DNA of 7,613 nucleotides, taken from contig CAZLLV010000127.1 in the NCBI GenBank assembly GCA_964560325.1, positions 1-7,613 on the forward strand, read 5' to 3'. The notes under the pieces are model-generated. The model was given only the letters and a program-made list of their open reading frames with translations, did no database searches and was not told the origin of the DNA. The position numbers were made by a program, and so were the translations under genes. This DNA is from CAZLLV01 sp964560325. Lineage in GTDB: Bacteria > Acidobacteriota > Thermoanaerobaculia > Multivoradales > DATKCC01. This document shows, piece by piece, positions 1 through 7,300 of this stretch; position 1 is the stretch's first letter; each line of letters begins with the position of its first letter.

Positions 1-1
1 C

Positions 2-202
2 GCGGTGGCTACGGATTCGCCCCTCGATCGCCGTATCCTGGAGGAAACGGTGGAGGTTCTGGCGGGACCTTCGAGCGGCGCTCCACCCATCGGGTCGCTC
101 TCCGCGGGGACCAGCGTCAGCGTGAGAGCGCGGGCCGCCGACCTGCTCCTCGTGAAGTCGGCGGACGGGGCGGAGGGCTGGATCCGCCGGGGCTCTGCCT
201 AG
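2..202 (+). CDS. C-terminal end of a protein with a bacterial SH3-like domain (5' partial)
   Basis: The frame is already open at the window edge and ends at TAG 200-202, so only about the last 66 residues are visible. The GTG at position 5 is in frame, but nothing marks it as a real start because no ribosome binding site can be seen. From about residue 12 of the visible part the pattern is typical of bacterial SH3-like domains: a VEVLAGPS strand, then a GSLSAGTSVSV segment, a hydrophobic strand with LLLVKS, and a closing EGWIRRGSA strand. Such domains often end cell-envelope proteins, for example the TPR-SH3 BatE-type proteins, or bind peptidoglycan. Which parent protein this belongs to cannot be told here. 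The neighbouring TPR gene is on the opposite strand and converges on it, so the two are not an operon. Confidence 0.6.
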   Translation, partial: AVATDSPLDRRILEETVEVLAGPSSGAPPIGSLSAGTSVSVRARAADLLLVKSADGAEGWIRRGSA

Positions 203-618
203 CGTCCAGTACGCCTGGCCGAGAATGGATCACGGACTTCAGAATAGCCGGGCATCGGTGGACAGTGAGGTGAGCCGGAAGCGTAACTGGATCCTACGGA
301 TCGAAACCGCCACAACCCCAGGCGACGCGGCGCCAGATCTTCCTCTTCCTTCCGGTATCCGTCATCGATGCAGTCTCCTCGTAAGTCATTCTCCTCGTGC
401 GAGTGCTATGGCTGCCCGATTCGTTTCGTCTTGGCGTGGATTCCCGAACGGAGGATCCGACGAGTCGACTGGAGGGAACACGAGGACTCGAACGCCTTCT
501 GCTGAGCTGCTGAGGGCCTCCAACCGCCGGAATCTTCAGCGCGCGGCAGGGAAGACGCGCGACTCCCGAGGCCGGATCTTCAGGTGGGAAGCAGGAGTGG
601 AGCGACGGACCGTTGTTG
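203..618. other. Intergenic stretch between two convergent genes, no recognised gene
   Basis: These 416 bases separate the end of the SH3-domain gene from the end of the TPR gene on the other strand. An open frame at 225-719 (+) crosses the stretch, but its translation is rich in Arg, Ser and Pro, has no domain-like pattern, and runs into the 3' end of the TPR gene, so it is judged spurious. No clear terminator (hairpin plus T-run) was seen for either convergent gene. The stretch holds an 8-bp tandem duplication at 499-514 and a 6-bp inverted repeat (TGGAGG 470-475, CCTCCA 517-522). A tRNA T-loop-like string also occurs on the minus strand near 467-495, but it cannot be completed to a cloverleaf. 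Confidence 0.5.
499..514 (+). repeat. Tandem repeat of CTGCTGAG, two copies
   Basis: Two exact adjacent 8-bp copies of CTGCTGAG lie in the non-coding stretch. No function is evident. It could be a simple slippage duplication. Confidence 0.5.
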
Positions 619-1995
619 TCAGGACTCGCCTCGTCCTAACCTCGAGGCGTACGGCAACAGCGGGTTGTTCCTCACCCGCTGGAGATACCCCGCCACCTCC
701 CGCACCAGCCCCACCGTAGCCGTCCGTGCCGCAGCCGCCTGCTGAAACATCGCGAGCGCGGTCAGCGCGTGCCCGTGCACCTGGCGGGAGGCGAAGAGCG
801 GCACCATCTCCTCGGCGAGCCGCTGGACGTCCTCGTGCCGCTCCTGGTCGACGAGGAGGGCGGCGAGCTCGAGGGAGACGAGGGCGTAGTCGTAGGCCAT
901 CTCGCGGGTGAGGAACGCCTCTCGGATCTCCCGAAACATCCCCTCCGCCCGCTCGGCGTCACCGGCGGCTGCGGCGAGCTGTGCTTCGAGCCATCTGCGC
1001 CGCTGCTCGATTCCAAACTCCCCCCCGAACCCCCGGTACTCGTCCTGGAGCACGGCGAAGAGGTCGTCCGCCTCATTCCGCAGCCCGCCTTGCAGCAGCA
1101 TCTGCGCCTGGTAGTGGCCGGCGATCAGCCGGAGTTGGCCGTTCTCGGCACCGAGGAGGGTCCGAGCGCGCTCCAGTACCTCGATGGCGGAGAAGGGGTC
1201 GCCCGCCTCACCGCGAGCCTGAGCTAGCTGCACGAGACACTTCGCCTCGAGGTTCCGATCCCCGGCTTGCCGAAAGATCGCGACCGCCTCCTCCAGCACC
1301 TCCCGCGCCTCTTCGTAGCGCACCTGGTCGATCCGGAGCGACCCGAGGAAGCTTGCGATCTCACCGATCGTCCACGGATCGCCGCTCCCCGAGCGCCTGG
1401 CGGTACGCCGAGCCGTCGCGAGCGCGCGATCCGCGGCGACCAGGTCGGACTGCACGCGATGGGCGTTGCCGAGGCAGGCCCAGGCGAGCGCGAGGGTGTC
1501 GTGGATCATCCGGACGGGGTAGAGCCGCGAATCGAGTGCGTCCGCGATCTCGATCGCGAGAGCCGCGAGCTCCGCCGAGCGGCCCACGTCCTCGAAGAAC
1601 TCCGCCCGCGAGCACTCGATCAGGTGCTGCGCCAGGCCGAGGCATCGGAAATTACCGCTCTCCCGGATGGCACTCGGGCGACCGTCCGGAGCGATCCGGA
1701 GGAGGTCGCGGCGGAGTGACGGCGCCAGACGCTCCTCGAGCCGCAGCACGGCGGTCACTCGCTCGGCGCGCGCAGCGAAGCCCTTCCACCGGTCGCCGGG
1801 CTTGCGGCCGGCCGAGCCAAAGGAGCTGGCCAATCGAGAGCCTAGGCCCGGAAGGAGGCGGTGGAGCTCCCGGAGACACCGTAGGCACCTGACCTCGAGA
1901 TGCGCCTCGATCGCCTGGCGCTCATCCGCGGCCTCGGCACCGAGCAGATAGCGTTCCAGAAGGGCGCGAGTCGGATGCTCGGTCCGGGTAACAAT
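619..1995 (-). CDS. TPR-repeat protein with N-terminal anti-sigma-like zinc-finger motif, start codon missing or non-standard
   Basis: The frame ends at TGA (complement of 619-621) and is open up to an in-frame TAG at 1996-1998, giving 458 codons. The first conventional start is TTG at 1831-1833 (404 aa). The 54 codons upstream still read as protein: HPTRALLERYLLGAE, then H32-x4-C37-x2-C40 and a Leu-rich helix, as in the short anti-sigma/zf-HC2-like zinc motif often found ahead of TPR domains. I therefore place the N-terminus near ATT 1993-1995 or GTT 1990-1992. The rest is all-alpha with about five degenerate TPR units, for example around LALAWACLGNAHR, LGSLRIDQVRYEEA, LVQLAQARGEAGD and LEAQLAAAAGDAERA. 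It has no signal peptide or membrane segment, so it is probably a cytoplasmic protein-interaction or regulatory factor. It may be a pseudogene at its start. The specific partner is unknown. Confidence 0.75.
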   Translation of the reverse strand: MVTRTEHPTRALLERYLLGAEAADERQAIEAHLEVRCLRCLRELHRLLPGLGSRLASSFGSAGRKPGDRWKGFAARAERVTAVLRLEERLAPSLRRDLLRIAPDGRPSAIRESGNFRCLGLAQHLIECSRAEFFEDVGRSAELAALAIEIADALDSRLYPVRMIHDTLALAWACLGNAHRVQSDLVAADRALATARRTARRSGSGDPWTIGEIASFLGSLRIDQVRYEEAREVLEEAVAIFRQAGDRNLEAKCLVQLAQARGEAGDPFSAIEVLERARTLLGAENGQLRLIAGHYQAQMLLQGGLRNEADDLFAVLQDEYRGFGGEFGIEQRRRWLEAQLAAAAGDAERAEGMFREIREAFLTREMAYDYALVSLELAALLVDQERHEDVQRLAEEMVPLFASRQVHGHALTALAMFQQAAAARTATVGLVREVAGYLQRVRNNPLLPYASRLGRGES

Positions 1996-2004
1996 CTAGG
2001 TTAC
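1987..2004. repeat. Inverted repeat GTAAC-N7-GTTAC over the TPR gene start region
   Basis: The plus strand carries GTAAC and GTTAC separated by seven bases, right where translation of the minus-strand TPR gene should begin. Five-base arms this close could be a small operator or a hairpin at the start site, but could also be chance. No regulator is evident. Confidence 0.25.
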
Positions 2005-2025
2005 ACTCTGGCTCGAATCTGGAGA

Positions 2026-2048
2026 TGCCCGTGGCACGGGCGTTTTTA
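2026..2048 (+). terminator. Rho-independent terminator-like hairpin followed by a T-run
   Basis: On the plus strand ATGCCCG and CGGGCGT pair around a five-base loop (one T·G wobble), followed at once by TTTT. This is the classical intrinsic terminator layout. No plus-strand gene is seen just upstream, since the region before it is the minus-strand TPR gene. It may end an antisense or small transcript, insulate the ASPIC gene from upstream readthrough, be left over from a lost gene, or act as a 5' UTR hairpin of the TPR mRNA. Confidence 0.45.
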
Positions 2049-2110
2049 GCGACTGGACTCTAAATTCAGGTATGACAGTCACTTACAGTCCCGCTCCGTC
2101 CGCCGTAGTC

Positions 2111-2163
2111 TGGTGCCTGGTGGATTAGGAAACCCCTGCTCTATCCACCTGAGCTACAGCGGC
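2111..2163 (-). pseudogene. tRNA-Arg(CCU)-like remnant, T arm deleted
   Basis: Read on the minus strand from 2163, the sequence starts GCCGCTG-TA, then a good D arm (GCTC ... GAGC with AGGTGGATA between), base 26 A, and an anticodon loop TTCCTAA with anticodon CCT at 2129-2127. This is the usual 5' half of a bacterial tRNA-Arg(CCU). After the loop only TCCACCA remains before GGC-A-CCA at 2117-2111, which would match the first three acceptor bases plus a discriminator A and an encoded CCA. The variable loop, T arm and most of the 3' acceptor strand are absent. Total length is 53 nt against the usual 76-77. The anticodon stem also has two mismatches. It is most likely a non-functional, internally deleted or recombined tRNA gene. 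Confidence 0.55.
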
Positions 2164-2174
2164 ACGACCCGTAG

Positions 2175-2180
2175 GTTATA
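2175..2180 (-). promoter_or_regulatory. Possible -10 box for the tRNA-like sequence
   Basis: TATAAC on the minus strand lies about 11 bases upstream of the tRNA-like 5' end, a suitable place for a -10 element. No convincing -35 TTGACA-like hexamer was found 16-18 bases further upstream, so support is weak. Confidence 0.25.
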
Positions 2181-2224
2181 TCGCAGGCAACAAGGATCGG
2201 CCTCGGTTTCTGCCCGATCGCCGA

Positions 2225-2234
2225 GGGGAGGTGA
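2225..2234 (+). promoter_or_regulatory. Strong ribosome binding site setting the ASPIC protein start
   Basis: GGGGAGGTGA is an almost complete match to the anti-Shine-Dalgarno complement. Its GGAGG core ends seven bases before ATG 2239. This decides the start over the earlier in-frame GTG at 2113, which lies inside the tRNA-like sequence and has no signal peptide behind it. Confidence 0.85.
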
Positions 2235-2238
2235 CCCG

Positions 2239-4371
2239 ATGCTCCACCGCACCGCTTCGATCCTTCTCGCGGCGCTCGTGTGCGTGGGCGTGCCGGCCGC
2301 CGCTGACTCCATCGCTGACCCGGAGGCCGGCGTCACGTTCCACGATCTGACGGCGGACGAGGCGTCCGGCATCGACTACCGGCGCGTGCCGTCGGCCACG
2401 GCCGCCGTCTTCGAGCGGATCAAGACCGAGCCCCTCTACACGATGCCGCTGGTGGTCGCGACGCCGGAGAAGCCCCGCGGCTCACCGAGCGTGGCGCTCC
2501 TCGACTTCGACGGCGACGGCGACCTGGACCTCTACGTGACCAACGGTCCCGACGCCGCCAACAGCCTGTACGCCAACCGCCTCGAAGAGACCGGAGCCCT
2601 GCGTTTCGAGGACGTGGCGGAGGCGGCGGGGGTCGCCGCCACCGGCCAGGACTCGACCGGCGTCTGCTTCGGCGATCTGGACAACGACGGCGACCCGGAC
2701 CTGGTCGTGCTGGGCCGCTCGGAGCCGAACCTCCTGTTCGAGAACCGGGGCGACGGCACCTTCCGGGACGCCACCGCCGAGAGCGGCCTGGGCGAGAGCG
2801 GTTCGGACGAGGGGGATTGGGGCCACACGCACTGCTCCGTGGGCGACGTGGACGGCGACGGCCTGCTGGACCTGGCGGTGGCCAACTCCTACGACTGGAG
2901 CCGCCGGACCGCCACCCTGGTGGAGCCGTGGGAGCACAACCACCCGAACCAGCTCTTCGTCAACGTTGGCGGCCTGCGCTTCCGGGACGCGAGCCTGAGC
3001 TCCGGCATCCGGAACCTCAACGGCTTCCGGCCGCCGCGGGACGGCGCCGCCACCATCACCTGGGCCCTGGCCCTGGTCGACTACGACCAGGACGGGGACC
3101 TGGACCTGCTCCAGGCCGACGACCAGGGGGGCCTCCCCCCGAAGGAGGTCAGCCGCGGGCTGATCCAGGTCCTGAACAACGACGGCACCGGCCGGTTCAC
3201 CGCCGTGACCGACCGGGTGGGCACGGACCTGCCCGGCACGTCCTGGATGGGCCTCGCGTTCGCCGATTTCGACTGCGACGGCCACATGGACTTCTTCGCC
3301 ACGAACATGGGCGACTACGTCTTTTCGGCCGTGCACATCCCCTTCACCCGGGGGCAGCTCTCCTCGCGGGCCTTCCTCGGAACGTCCGAAGGCGGCTTCG
3401 AGGACGCCGGGCCCGGCCCGCTCCGGGCCACCCCCTTCGGCTGGTCGGTGGTGGCGCCGGACCTGGACAACGACGGCGACCCGGACGTGGTGTTCTGGGG
3501 CAGCCTGGACGGCAGCCTCCACACCATCAACGCAGACAACCCCGGGGCCGTCCTCCTCAACCCGGGCTGCTCCGCCCTCTTCGAGGCCGACCTCGACGCC
3601 CTCGCCGTGGACCACGCCCGGCGCAACGTCCACGGCGGTGCCACCGGCGACCTCGACCGGAACGGCTTTCCGGACCTGGTGACCGTCTCCGCGTTCCGCA
3701 TCCCGGAAGACGTCCCCCTGACGCCCTATCCCGTCGAGTACGACAGCCCGTTCGATGCCACCGCACGGTACGTGGAGGTCTTTGCCCCGGCCGGAGGGGA
3801 CGCCTATGTCTGGAGCGGCCTCCAGTTTCCGAACGGGCGCCTGGCCGTGGAGATCAACGACGGCAACGACAACGGCTGGGTCGAGGTCCGCACGCTGGGG
3901 ACCGTGGGCCTGCTGCCGGACGGGCGGGTCAACCGGGACGGCATCGGCGCCGTGATCCGGGTGACCCCCGAGGGGGGCTCGACCATGCCGACCACGCTGC
4001 GCCCCGTCACCGGCGGATCGGGCTTCGGCTCCCAGAACGCCCTGGCGCAGCACTTCGGGCTGGGCCGAGCCCAGAGCGCCACGGTGGAGGTCCTGTGGCC
4101 CGGGGGTACCGTCCACCGCCTCCACGACGTCAGGCCCGGCGAGCGGATCGTCTTCCCGGAGATCCCGTGCGACCCTCGGGACCCGTCGCTGAGCCGCCGG
4201 AAGTACCGCTCGTGCGTGGCCGGCGCCCTGAAGGTGCTCCGGGAGCGGGGCCTGCTCTCCCGCAGCCTCGCCGCCCGCTTCCTGGCGAGCGCGCTCCGGG
4301 CCCCGGATCGGGTCGGACCCGAGTCGGAGCCGCGTCGGGCGCCCGGCGCGAGAAAGGAAGGTCCACGGTGA
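2239..4371 (+). CDS. Secreted FG-GAP/VCBS repeat protein with C-terminal ASPIC/UnbV domain
   Basis: The protein is 710 aa and starts at ATG 2239 behind a strong ribosome binding site. Residues 1-22 form a signal peptide (HR, then the hydrophobic ASILLAALVCVGV, then PAAA before DS), so it should be exported. Seven calcium-binding DxDxDGxxD-type loops mark FG-GAP/VCBS repeats at about residues 89, 146, 203, 281, 343, 408 and 471; the last, DLDRNGFPD, is altered. They suggest a seven-bladed beta-propeller. Residues about 565-638 form an ASPIC/UnbV domain: NRDGIGAVIRV, GGSGFGSQN, HFGLG and VEVLWPGGTVHRL. A basic tail of about 70 residues follows. The family (CRTAC1-like) is common in environmental bacteria and its molecular role is mostly unknown; adhesion or ligand binding is usually assumed. 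The stop overlaps the next gene's start by 4 bp, implying a shared transcript. Third positions are very strongly C-rich. Confidence 0.93.
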   Translation: MLHRTASILLAALVCVGVPAAADSIADPEAGVTFHDLTADEASGIDYRRVPSATAAVFERIKTEPLYTMPLVVATPEKPRGSPSVALLDFDGDGDLDLYVTNGPDAANSLYANRLEETGALRFEDVAEAAGVAATGQDSTGVCFGDLDNDGDPDLVVLGRSEPNLLFENRGDGTFRDATAESGLGESGSDEGDWGHTHCSVGDVDGDGLLDLAVANSYDWSRRTATLVEPWEHNHPNQLFVNVGGLRFRDASLSSGIRNLNGFRPPRDGAATITWALALVDYDQDGDLDLLQADDQGGLPPKEVSRGLIQVLNNDGTGRFTAVTDRVGTDLPGTSWMGLAFADFDCDGHMDFFATNMGDYVFSAVHIPFTRGQLSSRAFLGTSEGGFEDAGPGPLRATPFGWSVVAPDLDNDGDPDVVFWGSLDGSLHTINADNPGAVLLNPGCSALFEADLDALAVDHARRNVHGGATGDLDRNGFPDLVTVSAFRIPEDVPLTPYPVEYDSPFDATARYVEVFAPAGGDAYVWSGLQFPNGRLAVEINDGNDNGWVEVRTLGTVGLLPDGRVNRDGIGAVIRVTPEGGSTMPTTLRPVTGGSGFGSQNALAQHFGLGRAQSATVEVLWPGGTVHRLHDVRPGERIVFPEIPCDPRDPSLSRRKYRSCVAGALKVLRERGLLSRSLAARFLASALRAPDRVGPESEPRRAPGARKEGPR
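4355..4361 (+). promoter_or_regulatory. Ribosome binding site for the A-ACP-AOS gene, inside the end of the ASPIC gene
   Basis: AGGAAGG ends six bases before GTG 4368. The GTG overlaps the TGA stop of the preceding gene as GTGA. This fixes GTG as the start and points to translational coupling of the two genes. Confidence 0.8.
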
Positions 4372-7300
4372 CCCTGATCGAACGCTCGAAGGAGCGACCC
4401 CGCGTGCAATCTGCGGCGCGTGCCGCGACGGAGACGGTCTGGGGGCTGATCGAAAGCCGAGCGCAGGCGCATCCGGAGCGGACGGCGATCATCGATGGCG
4501 AGACGGAGATCGACTACGAGCGTCTGACCGAGCGGGCGGGCGCGATCGCGGGCGAGCTCGCGGCTCGGGGTGTTCCGCCGGGGTCGTTGGTCGGGGTGTG
4601 CATGAGCCGAACGTGGGAGCTCGTGGCGACTCTGGTGGGGGTCTTGCGGGCGGGGTGTGCCTACGTGCCGTTGGATCCGGCGTACCCGCGAGAGCGGGTG
4701 CGCTACATGCTGGAGCACGCTCGTGCCGTGGGCGCCGTCGTGGACCACGACGAGACGGCGGAGCTCTGCGCGGGGGTGCCCGAGCTCGTACGGCTCGACG
4801 AGGTGGGGGAGTGGACGGCGGACGGGATGGCTGGGATGGCTGGGCCGGGGGCGACCGACCTGGCGTACGTCCTCTACACGTCGGGCTCGACCGGGCGGCC
4901 GAAGGGGGTCGCCGTCGAGCATCGAAGCGTCGTGGCGATGAGCCGGTCGATGCGCGCGTTGCTGGACGACGAGGAGCTGGCGGGAGTGCTGGCGTCTGCC
5001 TCCGTCTGTTTCGACGCTTCGGTCATGGAGATCCTGGGTACGTTGTCCCTCGGCGGGACGGTGGTGCTGGCGGAGAACGTGCTGGCGCTGCTGGAGCTGC
5101 CGGCGGCGAGCCGGGTGAGGACGTTCACCACGGTTCCGACGGCGATGCAGGCGTTGCTCGCGGCCGGCCGGCTGCCCGAGGGAATCCGGTGTGCCGTTTT
5201 CGGGGGCGAAGTGCTCAAACGGTCGCTGGTGGACCAGCTTCACGCGCTGGAGCCAGGGCCGCGGGTGGTCAACGTATATGGGACGACCGAGGACACGGTC
5301 TATTCGACGGCTGCCGAGGTCTCCCCAGGCGTGGAGACGATCACGATCGGCAAGCCGGTCTCGCACTCTCGGTCGTACGTCCTGAACGACTCCATGCAGC
5401 CGGTCCCCGTCGGGGTCCCGGGCGAGCTGTACCTGGCGGGAGACCAGCTCGCGCGCGGATACCTGCACGACGAGGAGCTCACGCGGGAGCGGTTTCTCGA
5501 CGTAGAGCCGGACGGTCCGATTCCGGAGGAGCGGCTGTACAGGACAGGCGATTTGTGCCGGTGGAGGGAAGACGGCGAGATCGAGTTCCTGGGGCGGGTC
5601 GACCAGCAGGTGAAGATCCGAGGCTTCCGGGTCGAGCTCGAAGAGATCGAATCGACGCTGGAGTCGATGGAAGGCGTGGACGGCGCAGCGGCGGCGGCCG
5701 TCGACGGGGGCGGCGGCCAGAAGACGCTCGTGGGTTACGTGGTGAGCCGGGACGGGGCGGTGACGGGCGAGGCGGCGCGAGCCTACCTGGCGGAGCGACT
5801 GCCCGGGTACCTGGTGCCTCGGGTCGTGATCCCCCTCGAGGAGCTGCCCCGATTGCCCAACGGCAAGCTCGACCGCAAGCGGCTCCCGAAAGACCTCGCC
5901 CCTCGTTCCGGCGCCGACATCGCCAGCGGCGCCCCCGGCGATGCCGGAGTCCTGGCGCGCCGGCTGGCGGGCCTTCCGCGGGACGAGCAGCGCGCGGTCC
6001 TGCTCTCGGTCGTCCGGGGCGAGATCGCATCGTTGCTTCGCCTCGGCGGTCCGGAGCAGGTACCGCCGGACCGCTCGGTGTTCGACCTCGGCCTCGATTC
6101 CTTGACCGCGCTGGAGCTGAGCTCTCGGCTTGCCGCGATCCTCGAGCGAAAGCTGCCGGCGTCGGAAATCGTGCGGCGCTCGACTCCCGCTGCCTTGGCC
6201 GAGTACGTCCTCGACCTGGTGGGGAACGCCACGGAGCCTGTTTCGAGGGAGAGGGCTCGAGGTGGAGCCTCGGATACGCTCGGTAGCTTTCAGGCGCGGA
6301 TCCGGTCCTGCTACCCGCCGTTCCTGGCTGCGAAGGCGCCCTCCTGGTCCGTCGACGACAAGGCTACGTTCGTTCGGGAGCTCAGGCGCCTGGTGAGCCG
6401 AACGGGCCAAGACCCCCACTGCAAGCTGGTACGTACCGGCAGCGCGCACCGGGGGATCGTTGCCGACACGCATACCCAGGAAGAACGCGAGGCCATCATA
6501 TGGACCACCAACCTGTACCTCGGCCTGAATCGTGACCGGCGAGTCATCGAGGAAGCCGTCTCGGCCTTGGAGCGTTTCGGGACCGGAATGGGAACGTCCG
6601 CGGTGGCAGGCGGCGTCACCGATCTCCACCTGGAGTTCGAACGAGAGTTCGCCGAGCTGGTGGGAAAGCCTGCCGCATGCCTTTTCACCACCGGATTCAC
6701 CGCCAATCTCGGGATCGTCGCAGGCCTTCTCGGCAACGACGACGTCGTCGTGATGGATCAGCTCTGTCACGCTTCCATCGTCGACGGCGCTCGGCTGAGC
6801 GGCGCGACGACCAGGACCTTTCGACACGACGATCCTTTCGACCTGGAGTCGGTCCTCGAGGCGGAAGCGTCGCCCTACCGCACGGTCCTCGTGGTTCTCG
6901 AAGGCGTATACAGCATGGGGGAGGGGGCGGCGCCTGTCGCGGACATCGTGCACACGGCGAAGCGATACGGTGCGCTCGTCCTCGTGGACGAAGCCCATTC
7001 TTTCGGGTTCTACGGCCCTCGAGGCGCCGGTCTCTGCGCTGCTCGAGGTGTCACCGACCAGGTGGACTTCATCATGACGACCCTCAGCAAGGCGCTCGGG
7101 AGCCTCGGGGGTGTCGTCGCCGCCCGCGAGGAGCACATCGCCCTGCTGAAGTCGTCCGCCAGAGCCTATGTGTTCCAGGCTTCCATCAGTCCCGCCGACA
7201 TCGCGGCGGCGCTCGCCGCCTTGCGCCGACTGAGCGCGGACGACGCACTGCGCGAGCGACTCTGGGAGACGACCGCCTACATGCGGAAGCGATTCTCCGA

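Noticed and set aside
467..495. tRNA 3'-end-like string on the minus strand (TTCGAGT loop, then TCCCTCCA)
   Set aside because: The T stem pairs at only about three of five positions, and no matching 5' acceptor strand or anticodon arm is found within tRNA distance.
225..719. 164-codon plus-strand open frame after the SH3-domain gene
   Set aside because: It has no ribosome binding site, no domain pattern, Arg/Ser/Pro-rich composition, and overlaps the end of the well-supported minus-strand TPR gene.
2050..2068. Anticodon-arm-like CTGGACTCTAAATTCAG with a CUA anticodon, resembling pyrrolysine or amber-suppressor tRNA
   Set aside because: The 5-bp stem and 7-nt loop are there, but no D arm, T arm or acceptor stem can be built around it in either direction, and the bases just upstream belong to the terminator-like hairpin.
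2000..2163. Group I intron in the anticodon loop of tRNA-Arg(CCU), as known in some bacteria
   Set aside because: No guide sequence pairing with the 5' exon, no P3-P8 core of adequate size before the single AGACTA-like string, and no 3' exon with a T arm downstream.
2113..2238. 42-residue N-terminal extension of the ASPIC protein from GTG 2113
   Set aside because: It would run through the tRNA-like sequence and bury the signal peptide; ATG 2239 has a strong ribosome binding site and a signal peptide directly behind it.
2482..4125. 547-codon minus-strand open frame opposite the ASPIC gene
   Set aside because: It is a mirror of the Asp/Gly-rich repeats, giving Val-, Gly- and His-rich low-complexity sequence without a start context.
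4598..6286. 562-codon plus-strand open frame inside the adenylation and carrier region
   Set aside because: It is in a different frame from the intact A1-A10 motifs and encodes Arg/Gly-rich sequence, so it is a shadow of the real gene.
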